From Nannobrachium achirus (taxonomy: Eukaryota; Chordata; Actinopteri; Myctophiformes; Myctophidae), in the NCBI GenBank assembly GCA_963921795.1, contig OY997642.1, forward strand, positions 2,168,079-2,232,078: 64,000 bases of DNA, given 5' to 3'. How positions within the stretch are numbered: the stretch's first letter is position 1; every line of letters begins with the position of its first letter. Shown in pieces: positions 10,284-20,330 of the stretch. A model generated the notes under the pieces. The model had not been told where the DNA came from, did not search any database, and saw nothing but the letters and a program-made list of their open reading frames with translations. The position numbers and the translations under genes are program-made.

Positions 10284-10632
10284 GTCAGTTCATACAACCA
10301 CACCATATATGGTCAGTTCCTACCACCACACCATATATGGTCAGTTCCTACCACCACACCATATATGGTCAGTTCCTACCACCACACCATATATGGTCAG
10401 TTCATACAACCACAGACACCACACCATATATGGTCAGTTCCTACCACCACACCATATATGGTCAGTTCCTACCACCACACCATATATGGTCAGTTCCTAC
10501 CACCACACCATATATGGTCAGTTCCTACAACCACAGACACCACACCATATATGGTCAGTTCCTACCACCACACCATATATGGTCAGTTCCTACAACCACA
10601 GACACCACAGCAGATACGGTCAGTTCCTGTCA
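10265..10632 (+). repeat. 28-bp tandem repeat of the RPP40 exon 4 donor junction
   Basis: Units of the type ccatatatggtcagttccta plus ccaccaca (28 bp), about twelve, with occasional insertion of a cagacaccaca segment copied from the exon. Each retains a gtcagt donor hexamer. The first (10275-10290) and last (10610-10625) copies carry the exon-like cagatacggtcagtt. Inner copies carry catatatggtcagtt instead. Confidence 0.9.
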
Positions 10633-10956
10633 GTCATTTATTATGAATATGTACACAGCTACACACCTGTGTCACCTCCAGAACTCAGCTCCAGAACCCC
10701 ACCCAACACCTCCCCAGAGGAGCCTCTTGTTGGTTAAACAAATAGAGCAGAAGAGGGGAGTTTAGCCTTGGCCAGGAGGAGGAGATGGGCAGTGATTTGG
10801 CCACCACTGCTAACCCTGCCATCAGGAGGGTGTAGCGGTTCAGGAGGGTGTAGCGGTTCAGGAGGGTGGAAACACCTGATGATCGATGGTTACGGCCTGA
10901 AGACATCATTTCTTCCTGGCCAGGGCTACTAAGGAGAAGCATCTTTAGATGTAATT

Positions 10957-11166
10957 CTTTTTTTTTTTTTAAGATTTGTTTTTGGGCTTTTTTCCCTTTT
11001 TTTATGCCTTTATTCGATAGGACAGTAGACTGACAGGAAACGGGGAGAGAGATGGGGAATGACATGTGGCAAAGGTCGTCCGGATCGGGAATCGAACCGG
11101 CGACGCCAGCAGGCATCATAGCCTAGTATATGGTACGCGCCTTGACCACCAGGCCAGCCGGCGCCC
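10957..11166 (-). mobile_element. tRNA-derived SINE, apparently complete
   Basis: On the minus strand it starts gggcgccggctggcctggtg, with box A (ggcctggtggtcaaggc) and box B (ggttcgattcc), then a tRNA-unrelated body ending in an A-rich tail. It is flanked by the direct repeat ctttagatgtaatt (10943-10956 and 11167-11180), the target-site duplication expected of LINE-mediated insertion. Lies in RPP40 intron 4. Confidence 0.85.
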
Positions 11167-11303
11167 CTTTAGATGTAATTATAATCATTAAAAAACACTG
11201 ATAACCCAAACGACGTAGTGCTGCTATAATTTACTCTGTGTATTTTACTGTGAATGAATTTGAATATGAATTTTACATTAATGTAAACATGTATATTTTA
11301 CAG

Positions 11304-11423
11304 TGGTGAACATTAATCTGAAGGACAGTAAGATGTCTCCTGGTCAGAGGTTTTATCAGAGAGTTGTGACATCACTCAGAGACAGAGTCCAGCTGAAGAC
11401 TGACTTCCTGCTGGCTAGACATG
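11304..11423 (+). CDS. rpp40: RPP40 coding exon 5
   Basis: Acceptor ttttacag precedes 11304. With the exon 4 base it reads VVNINLKDSKMSPGQRFYQR to KTDFLLARH, leaving one base before donor gtacgt. The block KxDFLLAxH is conserved in RPP40. A (CA)n tract starts 7 bp after the exon end. Confidence 0.86.
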
Positions 11424-11429
11424 GTACGT

Positions 11430-11476
11430 GCACACACACACACACACGCGCATGCACGCACGCACGCACACACAGA

Positions 11477-11508
<32 letters not shown>

Positions 11509-11560
11509 CACACAGTCACACACACGCACGCAGGAACGCACACACATGCACGCGTGCCTG
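11430..11560. repeat. (CA)n/(GCAC)n microsatellite after RPP40 exon 5 donor
   Basis: Alternating tract beginning at the seventh base of intron 5, only about 60 bp before the exon 6 acceptor. Intron 5 is just 198 bp and mostly microsatellite. Confidence 0.95.
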
Positions 11561-11621
11561 CTTTATCAGATAGAATAGAATAGAATTATATTATGATTTA
11601 ATTTTTCTTTTAACGTTTTAG

Positions 11622-11823
11622 CTCCAGATGGGGGCGGCGGCTTGCAGAGTCTCCTGGCTCATTGTGATTGGACGATACACAGGCCCAAAGTCGGGACACG
11701 CCTCCTGGACAACCTATCCTGCCCAACCCTCCAATCACACGACCTGCTGGGGGAGGAGCCGGAGTCATGTGACACTCAGGAGCTCCTGGAGTGGCTGGGC
11801 TGTGTGGAGGGCGGAGTCAGTTG
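11622..11823 (+). CDS. rpp40: RPP40 coding exon 6
   Basis: Acceptor cgttttag precedes 11622. The frame reads APDGGGGLQSLLAHCDW to LLEWLGCVEGGVS, ending with two bases before donor gtagga. LLDNLSCPTLQS and ELLEWLG correspond to conserved RPP40 segments. This exon is GC-richer than its surroundings, as expected for coding sequence here. Confidence 0.86.
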
Positions 11824-11963
11824 GTAGGAGGAGGCTTTTATTATGAAAACTCTTATTATTTTAATGACCAATCTAACGTAGGAATTAAAGGTCGACCACC
11901 AATCACAAGAAGCAGAACACAGACAAGAAGAGAATCTTCTCTGATGTGCAGAATATACTAGTA

Positions 11964-12539
11964 CAGGGTTCCCACGGTCATGAAATTCCAGGAAATATTT
12001 TGAAATTAGAAAAATATTTTTCCAGTACTGGAAAAGTTTTGTAATTGATCAAGGGTCCTGGAAGGTCCTGGAAAAAATAGCTATGCATTGTCTTTGGTTA
12101 TTGATCTTGTTAATACCTCTGAAATGACAAATTAAACATTGGCCAAATTGTCAAATATTAGAGGCAGAAATTGTGAAAATAGCAGATCTACATGCTCACA
12201 ACGCCTTGCGTTGTACGCCTCGCAACGCAAGGCGTTGTGAGCATGTAGATCTGCTATTTTCACAATAGAAACGTGTCATACAAAATGTAATGCCTCAACT
12301 CTTAGTGCTCGTCAGGGTGGGGGGTCCCCAGTTAAAATATGATTATTTTGTGGGTCACAGCCTGAAAAGGTTGAGAACCACTGGCATACACTACCTGTCT
12401 TTGGGCATTGCACATAAGAGTAAGCGACTCGTTATTGAGCTGAATCATTGTTATATAGTCTTGGAAATTGGGTTAAATATTCTGGAAAAGTTTTGGAAAA
12501 GTTTTGGAAATGAATTGGTAAAAATGTGTGGGAACCCTG
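11964..12539. mobile_element. non-autonomous element (CAGGGTTCCCAC family, copy 1)
   Basis: Begins CAGGGTTCCCACGGTCATGA and ends GTGGGAACCCTG, with ctagta on both sides. A close copy lies at 28063-28628. The centre holds the shared hairpin (12171-12267), and downstream of it a second embedded motif reads ctgaaaaggttgagaaccac. hAT-like by its ends, but the target duplication length is not clear. Confidence 0.7.
12171..12267. repeat. shared hairpin cassette
   Basis: Perfect or near-perfect arms gaaaatagcagatctacatg and complement, with tip caacgccttgcg/cgcaaggcgttg. Confidence 0.8.
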
Positions 12540-12614
12540 CTAGTAAGACACCTCAGGGCCACAAGCGAGGTCGCACCATGGCCCGTCCCCGTTGCGGGTG
12601 ATGTATATCAGACC

Positions 12615-12920
12615 AGTTACCCATATATGGAGACCCCTGATAACCATATATGGAGATCCATATCCATCCATATGGAGATATGCTGTGAGAGCCCAAACAT
12701 GCTTACTCAGTTATTTGTTATGTGAAAGTCCTATGGCGTCTATGACGTCTGACATCATACATACAATCCCTTTTATGCCCATATATGGAGATCCCTGTCT
12801 GTAGAACCAGCCACACAGATATGGGCTGTCTTCCTCCATATATGGGCATTCCCATATGCAGTCCTGTTAGATATGGGCTTAACATCAGGGATCTCCATAT
12901 ATGGGCATAAAAGGCATTCT
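12615..12920. repeat. cluster of ccatatatgg palindromes with inverted repeat
   Basis: The words ccatatatggagat and atctccatatatgg recur about seven times. The segment cttttatgcccatatatgga (about 12772-12791) is found inverted near 12891-12910. Probably the remains of a foldback element. No gene. Confidence 0.55.
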
Positions 12921-13012
12921 GTTAGTGTGGTTAGCCTGACCTGTCAGAGTGTGATGTCATAATGTCGAATGCTGTGCACTTGCGTGAGACACGATCCATG
13001 CACAATCTAGAC

Positions 13013-13696
13013 CATACATGGGCAACTGGTGGCCCAGGGGCCACATGCGGCCCCCACCTTCACTTAATGCGGCCTGCAGGTTAATACTGGAATACTGATA
13101 TATTATTGATTTCAGCTGTTACAATTCCAAACATGACATGCTTTAATTCCTTCAGTCTATATTAGTAGCTAAATGACTAGTATTACCCTTTGATGGTTGG
13201 ATCAACCAAATGGTAGAGCACATTTTAAGTCCATATTTTTCATTGAAAACAATGCTGAAATTAACTCAACCTCATTCAGCCATCTCTACCATTTGGTTGA
13301 GGCTTATATTTTAATAACTGGGGGGTGTATTGTAAAAAAAAACAATTGATTGTTGTTATTAATGCATAAAGGGAATAGAAAATGCAAAGAAATACTTTTT
13401 TGACAGCTTCTTTCTTGGTGCGAACTTGGTGAGTTCATAAAGTTAACATAAGAACATATAAATACATTTGAAATTTTAAAACAAAAGAAGAGAAAATAAA
13501 GTTACTTTTCGGGATTCCAATTCAAAAATAGCAAAAATAGCAGATCTACAAGCTCAAAACGCGTCGCAGGGCGACGCCGCGCGTTTTGAGCTTGTAGATC
13601 TGCTATTTTTGCTATGTACCGTATATGCATTGTGGCTCTCTGGAGTGAGTGTGAAAATGTAGTGGCCCTCTCTATCATCAAAGTTGCCCACCCCTG
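13013..13696. mobile_element. non-autonomous hAT-type element (CATACATGGGCAACT family)
   Basis: Starts catacatgggcaactggtgg and ends agttgcccacccctg. Flanks atctagac and atctatag are an 8-bp duplication with mismatches. Internal ggccctctc/ggcccaggggcc words are typical of fish hAT MITEs. Contains the shared hairpin at 13527-13613. Confidence 0.6.
13527..13613. repeat. shared hairpin cassette
   Basis: Arms aaaatagcagatctacaagc and complement, tip ctcaaaacgcgtcg/gcgcgttttgag. Confidence 0.8.
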
Positions 13697-13995
13697 ATCT
13701 ATAGGGACGCTCTGCGTAAAAGGTAAGAAAACATCGTCAATGAAGTGGAAAGGATGATTTTTTAATTGCACAGTGAGTTAACATCACCAAGTCCAAAAGA
13801 ACCAACTAAATAGTGTAATTAAAGACAACATGGGTATGCAACGTTCTTCTGTGTTTTAATATCAAAACATTATGAATAGTTTATTTTTAACCTCAATATC
13901 CCCCTAGACCATCAGATGAGGATGTTTAATAAACCAGGGTGATTATTATCTCATAGATCTCATTAATAGTGTTGTTTTAATTGTTTGTGTTTCAG

Positions 13996-14130
13996 TAACA
14001 ACGCGTCTGACAGTCACGTGTCTACGTACGTGTGTCCTGAACCTCACAGTGCATGTGAACACGCCCTGCTGTGCACCGTGACCGGACTCATCACACCTGA
14101 AGATGTCTATGAGCTGATCAAACTCATGAG
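13996..14130 (+). CDS. rpp40: RPP40 coding exon 7
   Basis: Acceptor tgtttcag precedes 13996. Joined to exon 6 it reads CNNASDSHVSTYVCPEPHSA to VYELIKLM, ending with two bases before donor gtaatc. STYVCPEP and LCTVTGLI are conserved RPP40 blocks. Confidence 0.87.
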
Positions 14131-14181
14131 GTAATCAATACTATGATCTGATCAAACTGCTGAGGTAATCAATACTATGAT
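14114..14181 (+). repeat. two-copy 34-bp duplication of the RPP40 exon 7 donor junction
   Basis: 14114-14147 (ctgatcaaactcatgaggta...) and 14148-14181 (ctgatcaaactgctgaggta...) are adjacent, nearly identical copies. Each contains the exon end, the donor gtaatc and 17 bp of intron. Confidence 0.9.
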
Positions 14182-14454
14182 CTGCTATTATCAATACACA
14201 AATGACAATATAATCTACCTGTAGATATACAGAACTGTCTAAAAAAAAAGATTTTCTTCTGTAATATAATAATTATTGTTAAACTTTGATATCTAGATTC
14301 ATTGTGCATGCAGTGACATTTTCAAAACCTTTTTTTCGTTGTATTTTTATGGCATACATTTCATGAAAATCAAAAAATCCATATCTCAAAATATTAGAAT
14401 ATGACTTCAAAAGAAGGATTTATAATACAGAAATGCTAAAACCTCTGAAAGGTT

Positions 14455-14670
14455 ATCTTAATTTATGCACTCAGTTGTGAGCTTGTAGATCTGCTATTTT
14501 CACAATAGAACCGTGTTATACAAAATGTAATGCCTCAACTCTTAGTGCTCGAAAGGGTGGGGGGGGGGGGGGTCCCCAGTTAAAATATGATTATTTTGGG
14601 GGTCCCCAGTTAAAATATGATTATTTTGGGGATCGCGTCCTGAAAAGGTTGAGAACCACTGTTCTATAAC
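14455..14670. mobile_element. partial copies of the embedded hAT-like motif
   Basis: Half of the shared hairpin (ttgtgagcttgtagatctgc at 14475-14494) followed by a truncated copy of the inner part of the CAGGGTTCCCAC family (atgcctcaactcttagtgct, ggttgagaaccact). A short direct duplication of gtccccagttaaaatatg is present. Confidence 0.5.
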
Positions 14671-14671
14671 A

Positions 14672-17600
14672 TGGATATTATTTCTCATCAGGCCGTATTT
14701 AGAACAGCCTAGACTCAGTATTAACCATAATGATATTATTTGTCATCAGGCAGTATTTAGAACAGCCCAGACTCAGTATTAACCATAATGATATTATTTG
14801 TCGTCAGGCAGTATGTAGAACAGCCCAGAGTCAGTATTAACCATAATGATATTATTTGTCATCAGGCAGTATTTAGAACAGCCCAGACTCAGTATTAACC
14901 ATAATGATATTATTTGTCGTCAGGCAGTATGTAGAACAGCCCAGAGTCAGTATTAACCATAATGATATTATTTGTCATCAGGCAGTATTTAGAACAGCTC
15001 AGACTCAGTATTAACCATAATGATATTATTTGTCATCAGGCAGTATTTAGAACAGACTCAGTATTAACCATAATGATATTATTTGTCATCAGGCAGTATT
15101 TAGAACAGCCCAGACTCAGTATTAACCATAATGATATTATTTGTCGTCAGGCAGTATGTAGAACAGCCCAGAGTCAGTATTAACCATAATGATATTATTT
15201 GTCATCAGGCAGTATTTAGAACAGCCCAGACTCAGTATTAACCATAATGATATTATTTGTCGTCAGGCAGTATGTAGAACAGCCCAGAGTCAGTATTAAC
15301 CATAATGATATTATTTGTCATCAGGCAGTATTTAGAACAGCCCAGACTCAGTATTAACCATAATGATATTATTTGTCGTCAGGCAGTATGTAGAACAGCC
15401 CAGAGTCAGTATTAACCATAATGATATTATTTGTCATCAGGCAGTATGTAGAACAGCCCAGAGTCAGTATTAACCATAATGATATTATTTGTCATCAGGC
15501 AGTATGTAGAACAGCCCAGAGTCAGTATTAACCATAATGATATTATTTGTCGTCAGGCAGTATGTAGAACAGCCCAGACTCAGTATTAACCATAATGATA
15601 TTATTTCTCATCAGGCCGTATTTAGAACAGCCCAGACTCAGTATTAACCATAATGATATTATTTGTCATCAGGCAGTATGTAGAACAGCCCAGACTCAGT
15701 ATTAACCATAATGATATTATTTGTCGTCAGGCAGTATGTAGAACAGCCCAGAGTCAGTATTAACCATAATGATATTATTTGTCATCAGGCAGTATTTAGA
15801 ACAGCTCAGACTCAGTATTAACCATAATGATATTATTTGTCATCAGGCAGTATGTAGAACAGCCCAGACTCAGTATTAACCATAATGATATTATTTGTCG
15901 TCAGGCAGTATGTAGAACAGCCCAGAGTCAGTATTAACCATAATGATATTATTTGTCATCAGGCAGTATTTAGAACAGCTCAGACTCAGTATTAACCATA
16001 ATGATATTATTTGTCATCAGGCAGTATTTAGAACAGCTCAGACTCAGTATTAACCATAATGATATTATTTGTCATCAGGCAGTATGTAGAACAGCCCAGA
16101 GTCAGTATTAACCATAATGATATTATTTGTCATCAGGCAGTATTTAGAACAGCCCAGACTCAGTATTAACCATAATGATATTATTTGTCATCAGGCAGTA
16201 TGTAGAACAGCCCAGACTCAGTATTAACCATAATGATATTATTTGTCGTCAGGCAGTATGTAGAACAGCCCAGAGTCAGTATTAACCATAATGATATTAT
16301 TTGTCATCAGGCAGTATTTAGAACAGCTCAGACTCAGTATTAACCATAATGATATTATTTGTCATCAGGCAGTATGTAGAACAGCCCAGACTCAGTATTA
16401 ACCATAATGATATTATTTGTCGTCAGGCAGTATGTAGAACAGCCCAGAGTCAGTATTAACCATAATGATATTATTTGTCATCAGGCAGTATTTAGAACAG
16501 CTCAGACTCAGTATTAACCATAATGATATTATTTGTCATCAGGCAGTATTTAGAACAGCTCAGACTCAGTATTAACCATAATGATATTATTTGTCATCAG
16601 GCAGTATGTAGAACAGCCCAGAGTCAGTATTAACCATAATGATATTATTTGTCATCAGGCAGTATTTAGAACAGCCCAGACTCAGTATTAACCATAATGA
16701 TATTATTTGTCATCAGGCAGTATTTAGAACAGCCCAGACTCAGTATTAACCATAATGATATTATTTGTCATCAGGCCGTATTTAGAACAGCCCAGACTCA
16801 GTATTAACCATAATGATATTATTTGTCATCAGGCAGTATTTAGAACAGCCCAGACTCAGTATTAACCATAATGATATTATTTGTCATCAGGCAGTATTTA
16901 GAACAGCCCAGACTCAGTATTAACCATAATGATATTATTTGTCGTCAGGCAGTATTTAGAACAGCCCAGACTCAGTATTAACCATAATGATATTATTTGT
17001 CATCAGGCAGTATGTAGAACAGCCCAGACTCAGTATTAACCATAATGATATTATTTGTCGTCAGGCAGTATGTAGAACAGCCCAGAGTCAGTATTAACCA
17101 TAATGATATTATTTGTCATCAGGCAGTATTTAGAACAGCTCAGACTCAGTATTAACCATAATGATATTATTTGTCATCAGGCAGTATGTAGAACAGCCCA
17201 GACTCAGTATTAACCATAATGATATTATTTGTCGTCAGGCAGTATGTAGAACAGCCCAGAGTCAGTATTAACCATAATGATATTATTTGTCATCAGGCAG
17301 TATTTAGAACAGCTCAGACTCAGTATTAACCATAATGATATTATTTGTCATCAGGCAGTATTTAGAACAGCTCAGACTCAGTATTAACCATAATGATATT
17401 ATTTGTCATCAGGCAGTATGTAGAACAGCCCAGAGTCAGTATTAACCATAATGATATTATTTGTCATCAGGCAGTATTTAGAACAGCCCAGACTCAGTAT
17501 TAACCATAATGATATTATTTGTCATCAGGCAGTATTTAGAACAGCCCAGACTCAGTATTAACCATAATGATATTATTTGTCATCAGGCAGTATTTAGAAC

Positions 17601-18081
17601 AGCCCAGACTCAGTATTAACCATAATGATATTATTTGTCGTCAGGCAGTATTTAGAACAGCCCAGACTCAGTATTAACCATAATGATATTATTTGTCATC
17701 AGGCAGTATGTAGAACAGCCCAGAGTCAGTATTAACCATAATGATATTATTTGTCATCAGGCAGTATTTAGAACAGCCCAGACTCAGTATTAACCATAAT
17801 GATATTATTTGTCATCAGGCAGTATTTAGAACAGCCCAGACTCAGTATTAACCATAATGATATTATTTGTCATCAGGCCGTATTTAGAACAGCCCAGACT
17901 CAGTATTAACCATAATGATATTATTTGTCATCAGGCAGTATTTAGAACAGACTCAGTATTAACCATAATGATATTATTTCCCATCAGACAGTATTTAGAA
18001 CAGCTCAGACTCAGTATTAACCATAATGATATTATTTCTCCTAGACTAAGTATTAACCATAATGATATTATTTCTCATCAG
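14672..18081 (+). repeat. 58-bp minisatellite of the RPP40 exon 8 acceptor junction, about 58 copies
   Basis: Unit: gcagtatttagaacagccca, gactcagtattaaccataat, gatattatttgtcatcag (58 bp). The end of each unit is a usable-looking 3' splice site (ttatttgtcatcag) and its start resembles the true exon 8 start (gcagtacgtggggcagcccg). Copies differ mainly at cag/cgt, attta/atgta and agact/agagt. The last unit runs directly into exon 8. Confidence 0.97.
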
Positions 18082-18280
18082 GCAGTACGTGGGGCAGCCC
18101 GGGGGGTCCTCGTGGCTGGCGGTGACGGTGAAGGGTTTTGTTGACAGTCCCGTTGCCTGGACGACGGCGGAGCATGGCTTCCTCCAGGGAGGAGACAGCC
18201 TGTACAGCCTGGTTCTGTTTGAAGATGCTGTCTACTGGATGATGATGATGACTGGTCCCCATGATGACTGTCCTCCTTAA
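18082..18280 (+). CDS. rpp40: RPP40 coding exon 8 and stop
   Basis: Acceptor tttctcatcag precedes 18082. Joined to exon 7 it reads RQYVGQPGGSSWLAVTVKG, then FVDSPVAW, AEHGFLQGGDSLYSLVLFE and a C-terminal GPHDDCPP before TAA (18278-18280). The C-terminus matches the characteristic end of RPP40. The exon immediately follows the 58-copy array of its own acceptor region. Confidence 0.88.
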
Positions 18281-18310
18281 TGACTGGTCCCCACGATGAC
18301 TGTCCTCCTT

Positions 18311-18416
18311 AACACTTCCTCCAGGGAGGAGACAGTCTGTACAGCCTGGTTCTGTTTGAAGATGCTGTCTACTGGATGATGATGATGACTGGTGCTTATG
18401 ATGACTGTCCTCCATA
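18311..18416 (+). pseudogene. tandem duplicate of the RPP40 stop region
   Basis: About 105 bp repeat of 18178-18283, from ttcctccagggaggagacag to gactgtcctcc and a stop (TAG instead of TAA), with the conserved CPP end. It lies 3' of the real stop, so it is not translated in the normal transcript. Its last bases (ctccatag) became the target of three later insertions. Confidence 0.85.
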
Positions 18417-18417
18417 G

Positions 18418-18949
18418 CAGGGGTTCCCAAACTTTTTTGTCTCAGGTCACCCCATAAATATTGTTTTAATCCGAGGCACCCATACATTATAATTTTCACT
18501 CCCAGCACCTTATATTTAAATGTTATAGCATATCGTCGTTTTGTATTTATTATCTATAAAATGTACTAAAACTAGTGAAAACAGCAGATCTACAAGCACG
18601 CTTGTAGATCAGCTGTTTTCACTAGTTTTCACTAGTTTAGATCGGCTGTTTTCACTAGTTTTCACTAGTTTAGATCGGCTGTTTTCACTAGTTTTGTGCC
18701 ACAGTCTTGTATGATGAAGCAGGGCTTTGCTTTACCAAAAGACGTACACATTTGAAACTTGGAGATACGAGGTTTCTGCCCGACAGTGACGATATTTTAG
18801 TGATTATGTTGCGAGGAAAACATTGAGATAACAGCCATTTTGGTTAGAACTGACTGAAAATAACAAATATTATCAAATTATCTGGCGGCACCCCTGGACT
18901 GCCATCGCGGCACCCCAGGGTGCCCCGTCACCCACTTTGAAAACCCCTG
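18418..18949. mobile_element. non-autonomous hAT-type element (CAGGGGTTCCCAAAC), stack member A
   Basis: Begins CAGGGGTTCCCAAACTTTTT and ends TTTGAAAACCCCTG. It is flanked by a perfect 8-bp duplication ctccatag (18410-18417, 18950-18957). Contains a shared hairpin (18577-18690) whose loop arm is itself duplicated. Confidence 0.85.
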
Positions 18950-18958
18950 CTCCATAGC

Positions 18959-19395
18959 CAGGGACGTGCTGGCCATTGGGAAAAGCGGGACAACTCCCGA
19001 ACGTCCGGTTCATTCCCGGCCGATCCAGGCTGGCCATTAGGAAAAAAATAAAAATAAAATGTTGGCCTTCGTTCCATTTTGGGGGCTGGGCGGCCAACAA
19101 AGTAAATCGTCACTGTCGGGCAGTTTCAAATGTGTATCTGCTGTTTTCACTAGTTTAATTCATTTTTTAAATGATAAATACAGAACAAACGGTTTTGGAC
19201 ATATAAGGTTTCCACCCGACAACAACGAAATACAACTTATGTACAATAATTGGCCCACTGGCTTGTCACTTGTCATGATCTGAAATGGCAAATCTTTGAG
19301 TAGCAGCAGCGCTATAGAGAGTCTCTCTATAGCGCGCAATGAGGGCCTCTCCAACTCTTTTTCCTGGGCTGAATCAGAGGCCCAGCACGTCCCTG
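18959..19395. mobile_element. non-autonomous hAT-type element (CAGGGACGTGCTGG), stack member B
   Basis: Begins CAGGGACGTGCTGGCCATTG and ends CCCAGCACGTCCCTG. It is flanked by a perfect 8-bp duplication tccatagc (18951-18958, 19396-19403). Adjacent to A and C at practically the same target. Confidence 0.85.
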
Positions 19396-19402
19396 TCCAT
19401 AG

Positions 19403-19780
19403 CAGAGGTTTTCAATAAATAAAAAGGTCTTTTATTTATTGGTCATGTGGGCCCACAGAACCACCATGTGATGACATTCAGCCTCTCAGACCCAAACCTA
19501 AGAATATTTTGTCGTTGGATCAGATTTTATCCACATTTCCATCCATGCTGTATTGATGCTGGAGCCATAGGAGAGACAACAGGAAAACGTTCTAGAAGTG
19601 AATGTTCTTCAAATGTTCTTCTTTTGTAAATTAAGTAATGCAGATAAACGATAATGTAACTCTTGAGATTGTAACATGAAACCAAATGGACCTATCAGGG
19701 TCCATTTGGTTACCATCTCTCCATCATTTAGCTGGGGACCACCTGGAGCCGCCTCAAGGACCACTGGTTGAAAACCACTG
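19403..19780. mobile_element. non-autonomous hAT-type element (CAGAGGTTTTCAA), stack member C
   Basis: Begins CAGAGGTTTTCAATAAAT and ends GGTTGAAAACCACTG. The right target duplication is ctccatag (19781-19788); the left copy is tccatag (19396-19402). The same family occurs at about 33060-33706. Interior carries the recurring gggtccatttggtt word in palindromic form. Confidence 0.8.
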
Positions 19781-19944
19781 CTCCATAGGGCTGTTACACC
19801 TGTACTGTACGTTGTTATAGTCTTCAAGCTGGGAGGAACGCTTCTGTGTCATTTTAGTTGTTGTCGGGCTGAAACCTTTTCAGTTTGTTTTTGTTTAGTA
19901 AATTACTGTCCTCCATCATAACTACAGCATCACACAAAAGCATC

Positions 19945-20020
19945 AAAAGTAGCCAATCCTCAAGCTCCAAACACGATGCAAAGCAGCGCGTTTGGAGCTT
20001 GTAGATCTGCTACTGGTGAT
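19945..20020. repeat. diverged shared hairpin
   Basis: aagtagccaatcctcaagct and its near-complement agcttgtagatctgctact flank a CG-containing tip (gcaaagcagcgcg). Confidence 0.55.
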
Positions 20021-20330
20021 AGCTTTGAATTAGAACCCTGCAAAGTATGTTTTGGACATAATGAGGTTTCCACACGACAGAGACGAAATGTATCGAAATT
20101 TTATTTATATTTTTCAGAAAACCTAAAATATCTAAAGGATAGTAACCAGCTTCATCCTGCTCATGTAGATTAAATAGATTAATTGAGAAGCAGGTTTTTA
20201 TTTTCTTTTTATACATTTGTATTCATTTTGTATATCAACAAATCGACACAAAGAAATGTCAAATATGTTTTTCATAAGCGACTAAATTGATTTTTTCCCT
20301 CCTTTTTATAATCCTTCATTACAGATACTA

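Larger units (their letters stand above)
4728..18280 (+). other. rpp40: RPP40 gene (RNase P/MRP protein subunit p40), 8 coding exons
   Basis: Coding exons are 4728-4844, 7822-7966, 8699-8767, 10188-10283, 11304-11423, 11622-11823, 13996-14130 and 18082-18280. They total 1083 nt, 360 residues plus stop, close to the length of mammalian RPP40, and all junction phases agree. Diagnostic stretches are RNLLVCEKSSLEN and DHYYNYQVSVLVPEC near the N-terminus, IDEDNTVALLP and LILSVDKDTYE in the middle, and VKGFVDSPVAW, AEHGF and DDCPP at the C-terminus. The protein is a subunit of nuclear RNase P (tRNA 5' maturation) and RNase MRP (pre-rRNA processing), where it binds other protein subunits rather than acting as the catalyst. 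Seven of its fourteen splice junctions carry tandem repeats. Confidence 0.9.

Noticed and set aside
14962-18144. Frames such as MILFVIRQYLEQ as independent proteins
   Set aside because: They arise from the 58-bp exon 8 acceptor array of RPP40.
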